Below, piece by piece: positions 20,263 to 28,590 of a stretch of 57,773 nucleotides of DNA. Numbering within the stretch: position 1 is the first letter of the stretch; each line of letters opens with the position of its first letter. The notes beneath the pieces are model-generated. The model did not search any database. It had not been told where the DNA came from and saw only the letters and a program-made list of their open reading frames with translations. The DNA comes from Burkholderiales bacterium (GTDB lineage: Bacteria > Pseudomonadota > Gammaproteobacteria > Burkholderiales > Burkholderiaceae), in the NCBI GenBank assembly GCA_021287185.1, contig JAJTAZ010000010.1, forward strand, positions 1-57,773, in the 5' to 3' direction. A program made the position numbers and the translations under genes.

Positions 20263-21553
20263 TACGACCAAGGACTTAATTGTTGCTTTGGATATTGGTA
20301 CGTCCAAAGTGGTTGCTATGATTGCTGAGGTGTTGCCAAACAACGCTTTTAACGTCATCGGTATTGGTCACCATCCCTCGCGCGGAATGCGCCGTGGTAT
20401 GGTGGTCAATATTGAAGAAACCATTCAAACCATCCAATACGCGATTAAAGAAGCCGAATTGCGCGCGGGGTTTAATGTGCGCAGCGTTTGCACAGGAATT
20501 GCGGGCAGCCACATCCACAGTTTTAACTCCAGTGGCATGGTGGCGGTCAAGGATGTTGAAATCACGCAAAGCGACATTGATCGGGTGTTGGATACCGCGC
20601 GTGCAGTGAGCATTCCAGCCGACCAACAGATTTTACACGTCTTGCCGCAAGAATATAAAGTCAACGACCAAGACGGCATTCGCACACCGATTGGCATGAC
20701 AGGTATGCGCTTGGAAGTCAAAGTGCACATCATCACAGGCTCAGTCTCTGCAGCGCAAAATATTGTCAAATGTATTCGTCGCTGTGGTTTGGAAGTCTCT
20801 GACTTGCGTTTACAACCTTTGGCTTCAGCGGCGACCACTTTGACCCAAGACGAGCAAGAAATCGGTGTGGCTTTGGTGGACATCGGTGGTGGCACGACTG
20901 ACATCGCGGTATTCACCGAAGGCGCGATTCGTCACACTGCGGTGATTCCAATTGCGGGTGACCAAGTGACCAACGACATTGCCATGGCTTTGCGCACACC
21001 GACCATTGAGGCCGAGGAGCTAAAGCTGCGTTACGGTGTGGCCAAACAAGGCATGGTGCCGTCCGAATCCGTGATTGAAATCCCAGGGGTTGGCGACCGT
21101 GCTGCCCGCCGCGTGAAACGCCAATCGCTTGCGGCGGTCATTGAACCGCGTTTGGAAGAATTATTCGTGCTGGTACAGCGCAATTTGCAAGAAGCGGGCT
21201 TTGATCATTTGATTGCATCGGGCGTGGTGCTCACAGGTGGCACGAGTTTGCTGCCCGGCATGACGGAATTGGCAGAGGAAGTATTCATGAAGCCCGTGCG
21301 CATTGCGCAGCCGATTTACGAAGGTAATTTGGCGGATTTGGTGTGCAATCCGCGCTATTCAACGGTGATGGGTTTGCTCATGGCGGCGCGTGAGAAAAAA
21401 GGCGAAATCGCCACTGGTCATGCCGATGGACATGAGGTCGGCAGCAGCATGGGTGGATTTGGTCGTAAGAAAAAGACTGAGGGCTCAGGTAATGTTGGTA
21501 GTGGCAAGTCGGTGTTTAAAGCGATGCGCGACTGGTTTGTCAAAACATTTTAA
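20255..21553 (+). CDS. ftsA: Cell division protein FtsA
   Basis: Actin-like ATPase that tethers FtsZ to the membrane. The 432-aa protein has the phosphate 1 motif ALDIGTSK near the start, VDIGGGTTDIAV (phosphate 2) and GVVLTGGTSLLPG (adenosine motif). The C-terminal FKAMRDWFVKTF is the amphipathic membrane-targeting helix. I chose ATG 20255, which has AGGTGA five nt upstream; an in-frame GTG lies at 20246. Confidence 0.96.
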   Translation: MNDTTKDLIVALDIGTSKVVAMIAEVLPNNAFNVIGIGHHPSRGMRRGMVVNIEETIQTIQYAIKEAELRAGFNVRSVCTGIAGSHIHSFNSSGMVAVKDVEITQSDIDRVLDTARAVSIPADQQILHVLPQEYKVNDQDGIRTPIGMTGMRLEVKVHIITGSVSAAQNIVKCIRRCGLEVSDLRLQPLASAATTLTQDEQEIGVALVDIGGGTTDIAVFTEGAIRHTAVIPIAGDQVTNDIAMALRTPTIEAEELKLRYGVAKQGMVPSESVIEIPGVGDRAARRVKRQSLAAVIEPRLEELFVLVQRNLQEAGFDHLIASGVVLTGGTSLLPGMTELAEEVFMKPVRIAQPIYEGNLADLVCNPRYSTVMGLLMAAREKKGEIATGHADGHEVGSSMGGFGRKKKTEGSGNVGSGKSVFKAMRDWFVKTF

Positions 21554-21587
21554 TGGTTTAAGTTGTTGTGATTTGTAGTAAGCAGTG

Positions 21588-21606
21588 TGTCCGCTTGGAC
21601 ATTTTT
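21588..21606 (+). terminator. Weak terminator/attenuator-like hairpin before ftsZ
   Basis: TGTCC (21588-21592), loop GCTT, GGACA (21597-21601), then five T. The stem is only 5 bp, so termination would be partial at best. It could tune read-through from ftsA into ftsZ. Confidence 0.35.
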
Positions 21607-21623
21607 AAAAAAGGGGAAATATT

Positions 21624-22895
21624 ATGAGTTTCGAAATGTTAAATGAAGCACCAAAAGGCACGATCATTAAGGTCGTCGGCGTGGGCGGTGCAGGTGGCAA
21701 CGCGATTGAGCACATGATTCGCAATCAGGTGCAGGGCGTTGAGTTCATCAGTGCCAACACAGATGCACAGGCATTGAGTAAATCAACTGCCCAATATACA
21801 TTGCAATTGGGTGAAAGTGGTCTGGGTGCAGGTGCGAAACCAGAAGTGGGTCGTGCTGCGGCAGAAGAGAACCGCGAACGCATTGCTGACATATTGCGCG
21901 GCGCGAACATGGTGTTTATCACCGCGGGTATGGGGGGCGGTACAGGTACGGGCGCAGCCCCTGTGATTGCTGAAATTTCTAAGCAATTGGGAATTTTGAC
22001 CGTCGCGGTGGTGTCTAAACCGTTCGAGCAAGAAGGCAAACGCCGCATGCAAGTGGCCGAAGAAGGTTTGCGTCAATTGGAACAACACGTCGATTCACTC
22101 ATCGTGGTTCTAAATGAAAAACTCGAAGAAACCTTGGGTGAAGACGCATTGCAACACGAAATGCACGAAGCGGCCGATGCGGTGCTCAACAATGCCGTGG
22201 CAGGAATTTCGGAAATCATCAACGTTCAAGGTAACATCAATGTCGACTTCAACGACGTGAAAACGGTGATGGGTGAGCAAGGTCGTGCGATGATGGGTTC
22301 AGGCATGGCCTCAGGTCCAGAACGTGCGCGCATTGCGGCGGAAGAAGCGATTGCCAGCCCATTGTTGGATGGCGTGAACTTGGCCGGTGCGCGTGGTATC
22401 TTGATTAATATTTCTGCGTCACGTGATACCCTCAAAGGTCGCGAAACTCGTGAGGCCACCAACTTGATTCGTGAACGTGCTTCAGAAGATGCCACCATCA
22501 TCATGGGCTTGGCGTATGATGAAAGTTTGGGCGATAAATTGCGCGTCACCGTTGTGGCGACAGGCTTGGGTGGTGCGCGTCGGGTTGAAACCGACAATGT
22601 GGCCACCCGTGTGTCACCATCGGCTGAATCGACCCCGTTTTATGCTGAACCTATGCCCATGAGCAGTGAGACAGTTGCTCCTGCGGGTTGGGTACAAACA
22701 GGCGCACCCGTAACATCTGTAGAAGCCGCGCCACGTCGTCCTGTGTCGATGCCTACTTTTGGTGACTACAACGAGTTGGACGTGCCTGCGTATGAGCGTC
22801 GCGCGCAATTGCACACGGCACAACGCACGGTCAATGGTGAGAATTTCATTGAAGATTTGGATGTGCCTGCGTTTTTGCGTCGTCAAGCAGATTGA
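21624..22895 (+). CDS. ftsZ: Cell division protein FtsZ
   Basis: Tubulin-like GTPase that forms the cytokinetic ring. At 423 aa it has the GTP-binding domain with VGVGGAGGNA near residues 18-27 and the tubulin signature GGGTGTG (104-110). The T7 loop NVDFNDVKTVM follows, then a variable linker (about 330-400). The C-terminal peptide DVPAFLRRQAD binds FtsA and other partners. AAGGGG lies upstream of the ATG. It is separated from ftsA by 70 nt that hold a weak hairpin. Confidence 0.98.
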   Translation: MSFEMLNEAPKGTIIKVVGVGGAGGNAIEHMIRNQVQGVEFISANTDAQALSKSTAQYTLQLGESGLGAGAKPEVGRAAAEENRERIADILRGANMVFITAGMGGGTGTGAAPVIAEISKQLGILTVAVVSKPFEQEGKRRMQVAEEGLRQLEQHVDSLIVVLNEKLEETLGEDALQHEMHEAADAVLNNAVAGISEIINVQGNINVDFNDVKTVMGEQGRAMMGSGMASGPERARIAAEEAIASPLLDGVNLAGARGILINISASRDTLKGRETREATNLIRERASEDATIIMGLAYDESLGDKLRVTVVATGLGGARRVETDNVATRVSPSAESTPFYAEPMPMSSETVAPAGWVQTGAPVTSVEAAPRRPVSMPTFGDYNELDVPAYERRAQLHTAQRTVNGENFIEDLDVPAFLRRQAD

Positions 22896-22935
22896 GTGAT
22901 TAAAATGCCCTGTTGACGTGTTTTGTGCGATTGAG

Positions 22936-22980
22936 CAAGTGGTTTGCTTTGCGCCCCCTTCGCGGAGCAAACCGTGCTTG
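22936..22980 (+). other. Large hairpin in the ftsZ-lpxC spacer
   Basis: CAAG and GGTTTGCT (22936-22948) pair with AGCAAACC and CTTG (22966-22980), with a small bulge and an inner GCG/CGC pair. The element is not followed by T. It lies in the untranslated region after ftsZ and may be a processing or stability structure; no family is recognised. Confidence 0.4.
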
Positions 22981-23058
22981 ATGCGCTTTATAGATGGCGT
23001 TCTACCCATCCATCATGCTCGATTGACAGTGCACAATACCCTCATCTGCACACCAATT

Positions 23059-23096
23059 ACCCCAGTACGCGCAAGCGTGGTGGGGTTTGTTTTTTT
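23059..23096 (+). terminator. Intrinsic terminator after ftsZ
   Basis: ACCCCAGTACGC (23059-23070) pairs, with two mismatches, to GCGTGGTGGGGT (23075-23086) around a GCAA tetraloop, followed by TTTGTTTTTTT. It should end much of the dcw transcript before lpxC. A TATGAT at 23101-23106 could be a -10 box for lpxC, but no good -35 box is visible. Confidence 0.75.
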
Positions 23097-23146
23097 ACGG
23101 TATGATTATGCACACAAGTGCAACTTTTAACCCCATTGGTTGAACA

Positions 23147-24103
23147 ATGAAATCACATAGCCCAACCCCAGTCCGACAAAAAACCCTCGCCCAAGAGGTG
23201 CATACCACAGGCATTGGTTTACATTCTGGACGCAAAGTCAAACTGGTTCTGCGCCCCGCACCAGTCAATACAGGTGTGGTGTTTCGTCGTATGGATGTGG
23301 ATCCAAATTTGGACATCACCACAGCGGCGGAGCACGTGATTGATACCCGTATGGCAACCACCTTGGCCAATCCGAGCAATTTGGCTGCGCGCGTTTTGAC
23401 GATTGAGCACTTGATGTCAGCCTTGGCGGGTTTGGGCGTGGACAATGTGATTGTGGAAGTCAATGCGCCCGAAATTCCCATCATGGATGGCAGTGCCACC
23501 AGTTTTGTGTATTTGATTACCACTGCGGGCGTGGTCGAGCAAGACGCATTGCGCCGTTTCATCCGCATCAAACAATCGGTGCAAGTGACCGAAGGCGATA
23601 AAATCGCACGGCTTGACCCGTACTTTGGCTTTAAAACCCGCTTTGATATTGAGTTTGACCACCCTGCGATTGACGAAACGGGTACACACTGCGAAGTGGA
23701 CTTTACGGGCGATGCCTTTGTGCGCCAAATATCACGCGCGCGCACCTTTGGTTTTATTCAGGACGTGGAAGCCTTGCGTGGCTTGGGTTTGGCACAAGGT
23801 GGTAATCTCGCCAATGCGATTGTGCTGGATGAATACAAAATCCTCAACCCCGAAGGTTTGCGTTATGGTGATGAGTTTGTCAAACACAAAATCCTTGATG
23901 CGATTGGCGATTTGTATGTGATTGGCCATCCGATTTTAGCCTCGTACAGCGCGTATAAATCAGGCCATGCTTTGAACAATCTTTTGATTCGCGCAGTGTT
24001 GGCGGATCCAGACAACTACGAAATCGTGACTTTTGACGATGTGCGTGCTGCGCCAAGCTTTGCACAGGTGCACGGTGATGCCATGGTCAGCGCGGTGGCG
24101 TAA
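23147..24103 (+). CDS. lpxC: UDP-3-O-acyl-N-acetylglucosamine deacetylase
   Basis: Zinc deacetylase of the first committed step of lipid A synthesis, so this is a Gram-negative cell. At 318 aa it is slightly longer than E. coli LpxC because of a short N-terminal extension before [16 protein letters not shown]. The zinc ligand motif EHLMSALAG (around His88) and the C-terminal [11 protein letters not shown] (second histidine and aspartate) are intact. It ends 3 bp from the convergent dinB end, with no terminator between. Confidence 0.97.
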   Translation: MKSHSPTPVRQKTLAQEVHTTGIGLHSGRKVKLVLRPAPVNTGVVFRRMDVDPNLDITTAAEHVIDTRMATTLANPSNLAARVLTIEHLMSALAGLGVDNVIVEVNAPEIPIMDGSATSFVYLITTAGVVEQDALRRFIRIKQSVQVTEGDKIARLDPYFGFKTRFDIEFDHPAIDETGTHCEVDFTGDAFVRQISRARTFGFIQDVEALRGLGLAQGGNLANAIVLDEYKILNPEGLRYGDEFVKHKILDAIGDLYVIGHPILASYSAYKSGHALNNLLIRAVLADPDNYEIVTFDDVRAAPSFAQVHGDAMVSAVA

Positions 24104-24106
24104 CTC

Positions 24107-25171
24107 TTACAATAAATTCAATTGCCCCACTTCATCAGGCGCACGCAAACGCACCCCCAAGCCGATGAGACGAATATCGCCTGTGTGCTTTTGACAGGCG
24201 TTTTCTAATAATTGTGTGAAGTGTGTCATTGAAACATCGCGCTCATTGACTTCTACCGTGCGCACTTTAAAATCCGCCATGCGCAGTTTGACAAAGGTTT
24301 TGTATACCAAAGGTAAGGCGCGGTTGCGTTCAATTCGGCCGATTAAATCGGTGTGCAAAGCGGGTAATTTGTCCACGCAGTCGCTAAATCCGTGTAAATC
24401 CTGCGCGAATGTGGTTTCAACGCTGATGGATTTGCGCATGCGGTTACTTTTCACTTCGCGGTTGTCTATGCCGCGCGCCGATTGATACAGCGCAGTCCCG
24501 AGTTTGCCAAATTGTTCACGCAAAAAAGGCAACTCGCGTGCGCGCACATCCGCACAGGTGAATAGGTGCAGGCGATGTAATTTTTCTGCCGTGCGTGGGC
24601 CAACGCCAAATAATTTTTCGACGGGCAGTTGCGCGACAAAAGCATCCACATCTTGCGGACGAATGACGTACAGCCCATCGGGTTTGTTCCAATCGCTGGC
24701 AATTTTGGCGAGAAATTTATTCGGCGCAACCCCTGCGGAGACCACCAAACCTGTTTCCTCACGAACGCGCGCGCGGATTTCTCGGGCAATTAAAGTGGCA
24801 CTGCCGCGATGGGCGGAGCAAGCACTCACATCCACATAAGCCTCGTCCAATGACAGCGGTTCAATTAAATCCGAGTATTCACGATAGATGTTGAAGATGG
24901 CTTGTGAGGCCGATTTATAGCGCGCAAAGTCGGGCAATACGATGACCAACTGTGGACACAGTTGCAGTGCGCGTCGCGTCGGCATGGCCGAGCGCACCCC
25001 GAAAGCACGTGCCTCGTAGTTACAGGTCGCAATCACACCGCGCCGATCCGCTGGTCCACCAACCGCCAAAGGTATGCCGCGTAGGGCTGGGTTGTCGCGC
25101 ATCTCCACCGCTGCATAAAAACAATCGGCATCAAAATGGATGATTTTGCGTTGAATCGGTGCATTTGGCAT
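24107..25171 (-). CDS. dinB: DNA polymerase IV
   Basis: Y-family translesion polymerase, 354 aa. The palm motif HFDADCFYAAVE and the catalytic SLDEAYVDVS are intact. The helix-hairpin-helix and little-finger regions follow, and the C-terminal QLNLL resembles a beta-clamp binding motif. It lies 5 bp downstream of the lrp-like gene on the same strand, so the two are probably co-transcribed. No canonical LexA box was seen at the shared promoter. Confidence 0.95.
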   Translation of the reverse strand: MPNAPIQRKIIHFDADCFYAAVEMRDNPALRGIPLAVGGPADRRGVIATCNYEARAFGVRSAMPTRRALQLCPQLVIVLPDFARYKSASQAIFNIYREYSDLIEPLSLDEAYVDVSACSAHRGSATLIAREIRARVREETGLVVSAGVAPNKFLAKIASDWNKPDGLYVIRPQDVDAFVAQLPVEKLFGVGPRTAEKLHRLHLFTCADVRARELPFLREQFGKLGTALYQSARGIDNREVKSNRMRKSISVETTFAQDLHGFSDCVDKLPALHTDLIGRIERNRALPLVYKTFVKLRMADFKVRTVEVNERDVSMTHFTQLLENACQKHTGDIRLIGLGVRLRAPDEVGQLNLL

Positions 25172-25176
25172 GAATG

Positions 25177-25572
25177 TTATTTGACACAGCGAATTGCGCT
25201 CAACACTTTATAACGACCAAAGTGCAGAATTTGGTTTAAGAAAGTTTCCAATTCACTGTCTGAATTGGGGGTGTAGGTGATTTGATAACAAGCTTCGCCC
25301 GTTACTTTAAAGGCCGATTCAACCTGTGTTTGGGTATTTAAGAAAGCCTCAAATCCTGCAAAATCAGATGATTCCATCAACACGGCGATAAAGTGGCGCG
25401 TTAAATGGTTTTGACGAATGGTGTAGCCGCTAATGATGCCCTGAGCCTCCATTTGGGCTACGCGTGCAGAGACCGCTTGCCCAGTGAGATGAACGTGTTT
25501 GCCGATTTGTTGCCAACTCATACGGCTGTTGTTTTGCAGATGTTTGAGTATGGCTTGATTCATTTTATCCAT
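25177..25572 (-). CDS. Lrp/AsnC family transcriptional regulator
   Basis: Winged-helix regulator with a C-terminal ligand-sensing domain. From the chosen start MDKMNQAILKHL it has 131 aa. The helix-turn-helix covers about residues 1-60 (MSWQQIGKHVHLTGQAVSARV), followed by a RAM/Lrp effector domain. That is slightly short for the family. Two upstream in-frame Met codons (25599 and 25713) would add residues with no family similarity and run through the palindromic control region. It is first in a two-gene unit with dinB and diverges from the HD-domain gene. The nested palindromes at 25649-25671 are a plausible autoregulatory site. The ligand is unknown. Confidence 0.88.
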   Translation of the reverse strand: MDKMNQAILKHLQNNSRMSWQQIGKHVHLTGQAVSARVAQMEAQGIISGYTIRQNHLTRHFIAVLMESSDFAGFEAFLNTQTQVESAFKVTGEACYQITYTPNSDSELETFLNQILHFGRYKVLSAIRCVK

Positions 25573-25648
25573 AAGTGATTCTTTCAATGTGTAAGTCATG
25601 TGCTGCAAATGCGCACAATTCACAATTCCAATCTGAGGAGCGGTTTTA

Positions 25649-25671
25649 TACAATGGCTGTATTGTACAGCC
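25649..25671. promoter_or_regulatory. Overlapping palindromes in the lrp/HD divergent region
   Basis: Two inverted repeats share bases. TACAAT (25649-25654) faces ATTGTA (25661-25666) around a 6-nt core, and GGCTGTA (25655-25661) faces TACAGCC (25665-25671) around TTG. They lie between the divergent lrp-like and HD-domain starts, a normal place for an operator. Confidence 0.55.
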
Positions 25672-25695
25672 GACTTTATTGAATAGGAAAACCTC

Positions 25696-26235
25696 ATGCA
25701 AATCCTCACACAATTGCCATTATTGGATGATATTTTGGACGCGCGCCGCGAGATGCTCGGCGCGCAGTATCAACCGTATAAAAATCATGTGTATCGCATG
25801 GTGAATTTTTGCGTGGCGCATTATCCGTGCACGGGCGATGATTTGGAAAAAATTATCATCGCTGCGTGTTTTCATGATTTGGGAATTTGGCCCAACGATG
25901 TGGTGGATTATTTGTCGCCTTCAATTGAGTTAGCGCGTGCGTATTTGGAGGCAAACCAAAAACATGCGTGGGTCGATGAAATCAGCGAGATGATTGATCA
26001 ACACCATAAATTCCGCGCGGTGAAAAACAGTGTCTATCCGTTGGTCGAGGTTTTTCGCCGAGGCGATTGGACCGATGTTTCATTCGGGATGCGCGCGTTT
26101 GGTTTGGACAAAGGTTTTTACAAACAAGTGTGCGCGCACTTTCCAAATTTGGGTTTTCATAAAAACCTGATGCGCTTATCAAAAGAGGAGTTCAAACGCC
26201 ATCCGTTCAAACCCTTACCGATGATGAAATGGTGA
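25696..26235 (+). CDS. HD domain-containing protein
   Basis: A 179-aa HD-superfamily protein, probably a metal-dependent phosphohydrolase. The metal ligands are visible: His in YKNHVYRM, HD in ACFHDLGIW, and a later histidine cluster MIDQHHKF. The substrate cannot be predicted; small single-domain proteins of this kind act on nucleotides, phosphonates or signalling molecules. It is divergent from the lrp-like regulator and may be its target. AGGA lies upstream of the ATG. It ends 11 bp from the convergent glpQ-like gene. Confidence 0.82.
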   Translation: MQILTQLPLLDDILDARREMLGAQYQPYKNHVYRMVNFCVAHYPCTGDDLEKIIIAACFHDLGIWPNDVVDYLSPSIELARAYLEANQKHAWVDEISEMIDQHHKFRAVKNSVYPLVEVFRRGDWTDVSFGMRAFGLDKGFYKQVCAHFPNLGFHKNLMRLSKEEFKRHPFKPLPMMKW

Positions 26236-26246
26236 ACTGGGCGGCG

Positions 26247-27089
26247 TCAAAGGGTACGTGCCAATGCCAGCATCACATCGGGTACATTGGTGAATAAGCC
26301 ATCCACACCCCAGCGGATGAGTGTGCGTGCCTGCGCGACATCATTCACAGTCCATACGCGAACTTGCAAACCCTTTTGATGCGCTTGGGCAATTGCCTCC
26401 AATGTGGTGTCGTGGGCGTCTATATGCAGGGCAGACAGTTGCACCGCACTCATTGAATTCATCAAAGGCTCGGTGTCGTGGTACAACGCAGTGCTGCGCA
26501 GATACGCTATGGCGATGTCGGGGCACAAGCGTGCAAACGTCTCAATTGCGACGGGATGAAAACTCGAGACCATCAGGTGCTCTGCCAAATCGGGTATCTC
26601 TGCGCGCAAGTCACCAATCACTTCGGCGGCGCGCTCGGCAATGCGTTTGGCTTGTCTCTCGGTGATACTGTCGGGTGCGCGTGTCAATACAGGATACCCA
26701 TTGATAAGCCGTTCATTCAACTGTTTGGGTGTGGCATCGGGCAATTCGGTTTTCAGTTCAATATTCACCCAACGTCCGAGCGGACGCGCGCACAATACTT
26801 GCCTTAAAGTCGGGATGCGCGTGTCTGCATATTCGGCAGAAAAATGCGCACCTGCATCCAAGGTCATCAATTCCGCCGCATTGTAATCGCGTATGCGGCC
26901 AGCGCCATTGGTCAATTTATCTAAAGTATCGTCGTGAAAGACCACGACTTCGCCATCGTGTGTGCATTGCACATCCAACTCCACACCATGCGCACCCATA
27001 GACCACGCCAGCTCAAACGCAGGCAGGGTGTTTTGTGGGCGATACGCCATCGCGCCACGGTGGGCGAAAATCTGTGGTGTTTGCGTCAT
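26247..27089 (-). CDS. Glycerophosphodiester phosphodiesterase
   Basis: Hydrolyses glycerophosphodiesters to glycerol 3-phosphate and an alcohol. The 280-aa protein from MTQTPQIFAHRG has no signal peptide, so it is probably the cytoplasmic UgpQ type. Catalytic motifs are AHRGAMAYRPQNT, VELDVQCTHDGE and VVFHDDTLDKLTNG, and WVNIELKTE carries another metal ligand. An in-frame Met 20 codons upstream would add an unrelated stretch and overlap the divergent promoter region. It faces the sterol-desaturase-like gene across a perfect 18-bp palindrome. Confidence 0.93.
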   Translation of the reverse strand: MTQTPQIFAHRGAMAYRPQNTLPAFELAWSMGAHGVELDVQCTHDGEVVVFHDDTLDKLTNGAGRIRDYNAAELMTLDAGAHFSAEYADTRIPTLRQVLCARPLGRWVNIELKTELPDATPKQLNERLINGYPVLTRAPDSITERQAKRIAERAAEVIGDLRAEIPDLAEHLMVSSFHPVAIETFARLCPDIAIAYLRSTALYHDTEPLMNSMSAVQLSALHIDAHDTTLEAIAQAHQKGLQVRVWTVNDVAQARTLIRWGVDGLFTNVPDVMLALARTL

Positions 27090-27161
27090 GGTGAGGTTAT
27101 CTCTTGAGTTTGCCTTGAGGGTTATCAAACCGCCACACGGAAACCTCAAGAACCCAAATCA

Positions 27162-27179
27162 AATCATTGTACAATGATT
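27162..27179. promoter_or_regulatory. Perfect 18-bp palindrome, candidate operator
   Basis: AATCATTGTACAATGATT is its own reverse complement over all 18 bases. It sits between the divergent phosphodiesterase and desaturase-like genes. A GATAAT (-10-like, 27181-27186) follows it at the right distance from a weak -35, so a bound protein would block a plus-strand promoter. Confidence 0.6.
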
Positions 27180-27239
27180 GGATAATAAGGGGTGAGCAAG
27201 GTGTACAACCCTAAAATTTTAAAAAACAGGAGACTTTAC

Positions 27240-28088
27240 ATGGAGAGCATTGTTCACGCATTGCTGATTATTTTGGCTTTTGGCGCGTTTTTCATCATTG
27301 CGATGTGGGTGGAAAATAAAGTATTGATTCGCCAAGGTAAGGAACGCTACGATTTACCTGAAACTTTATCCAATATCGTCAGTTCAGTGTTGTATAAATC
27401 AGCCGATGCTGTGTACATCATTGTTTTTGTCGGTGCGATGGCGGCTTGGGTGCAGGCGCATGGCTTGCAACTCAATATCGAATACCACTGGTACACCTAT
27501 GTGTTGATTTTCATTGCGCAGGATTTTTGTTTTTATCTGTTTCACGTGGTGGCGCACAAAATGCGCTTTGCGTGGGTGTCGCATAAAATTCACCACAGCT
27601 CAAACCATTTTAATTTCGGCGTGGCATTGCGCCAGTCATTGCTCGCGCCGATTCCGTTGTTTGGCATTGGTTTTATTATTTGGGCACCGTTTGCCTTTTT
27701 GGGTTTGGACATTGCGACGGTGGCGTTTATTTATGAGTTGAATTTATTTTATCAATTTTGGATTCACACGCGCACAGTTGAACGTTTGCCCAAACGGTTT
27801 GAAGCTGTATTCAATACGCCGTCGCACCACCGCGTGCATCACGGTTATGGTGAAAAACAAATTGATTGCAACTACGCAGGGGTGTTCATCATTTGGGATC
27901 GGCTGTTCGGTACGTTTGTCGATGAGCGTGATGCGGGCGAAATTCTCTACGGCGTGAAATCACGAGCGGTGCACAGCAACAACGTATTCGTCATGGTATT
28001 TGAAGAACTCTTCGATTTGGTCAAAACCATTTGGCGCAATAAAGATATTCGTTACCTGTGGCACCATCCCGATTGGTCACCGAAATAA
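27240..28088 (+). CDS. Sterol desaturase / fatty acid hydroxylase family protein
   Basis: Membrane di-iron enzyme of about 282 aa. The histidine clusters that bind iron are present: HVVAHKMRFAWVSHKIHH in the middle and SHHRVHHG towards the end. There are about four hydrophobic segments (for example the N-terminal VHALLIILAFGAFFIIAMW). Relatives hydroxylate or desaturate lipids or carotenoids; the substrate is unknown. I chose ATG 27240 because AGGAGA (27228-27233) stands 6 nt before it; an in-frame GTG at 27192 has poorer support. Confidence 0.88.
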   Translation: MESIVHALLIILAFGAFFIIAMWVENKVLIRQGKERYDLPETLSNIVSSVLYKSADAVYIIVFVGAMAAWVQAHGLQLNIEYHWYTYVLIFIAQDFCFYLFHVVAHKMRFAWVSHKIHHSSNHFNFGVALRQSLLAPIPLFGIGFIIWAPFAFLGLDIATVAFIYELNLFYQFWIHTRTVERLPKRFEAVFNTPSHHRVHHGYGEKQIDCNYAGVFIIWDRLFGTFVDERDAGEILYGVKSRAVHSNNVFVMVFEELFDLVKTIWRNKDIRYLWHHPDWSPK

Positions 28089-28095
28089 AAAGATA

Positions 28096-28125
28096 CGAGC
28101 CATCCAAAAAAATTGTGATGGCTCG
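28096..28125 (-). terminator. Terminator after the DUF1398 gene
   Basis: Nine-bp stem CGAGCCATC (28096-28104) with GATGGCTCG (28117-28125). On the minus strand it is followed by TATCTTTTTAT, so it best fits the end of the minus-strand genes, but it may also act on the convergent desaturase gene. Confidence 0.6.
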
Positions 28126-28152
28126 CTTGCGCTGCATTATTGGTTCAGGATG

Positions 28153-28554
28153 TCAGTAAGCACTCGCATCGGGGATGGGCTCAACCAAGATTTCGCTGCC
28201 TGCTTCATCCACATACACGCAACGCAAGTTCACCACATCGGTACGCCAATAGCGCACGCCCGCATCGGCGGCTTGTTGGCAAAACGTCATGAAGTCGGTT
28301 TGGCCCTGTTGATGAATCGCAATCGTGTGGCGCAAGACAGCCGCATCACCATGAGGAGCGACTTTTAAAGCAGGATATTTCGTGGGTGCATCCAAACGCT
28401 CGCCCGTGGTGGCAACGTACTCCGAATGTCCATCACTGACGTAAAAATCATAATAAGCCATGCCTAAGGCCTTTAAGTCCTGCACGTAGCGCGGGAAGTC
28501 CGCGCCCGATTTGACTTTGGCATGGGTTTGAGTGATGTGTTCGAGTGTAAACAT
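28153..28554 (-). CDS. DUF1398 family protein
   Basis: A 133-aa protein of the DUF1398 family (E. coli YbcV-like). The family pattern is clear: an N-terminal KVKSGADFPRYVQDLKALG, then YYDFYVSDGHSEY, a central GQTDFMTFC and the C-terminal GSEILVEPIP. No function is established for the family. It is cytoplasmic, without signal peptide. It lies 36 nt after the NlpE/META lipoprotein gene on the same strand, so they may be co-transcribed. Confidence 0.82.
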   Translation of the reverse strand: MFTLEHITQTHAKVKSGADFPRYVQDLKALGMAYYDFYVSDGHSEYVATTGERLDAPTKYPALKVAPHGDAAVLRHTIAIHQQGQTDFMTFCQQAADAGVRYWRTDVVNLRCVYVDEAGSEILVEPIPDASAY

Positions 28555-28590
28555 GCGTAGCCTGTGTGTGAGGTTGTGGTGATTGGAATT

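Noticed and set aside
25655-25671. LexA (SOS) box for the lrp-dinB unit
   Set aside because: The palindrome contains CTGT and ACAG but only 5 bases apart, while the LexA site needs 8. It may be some other operator.
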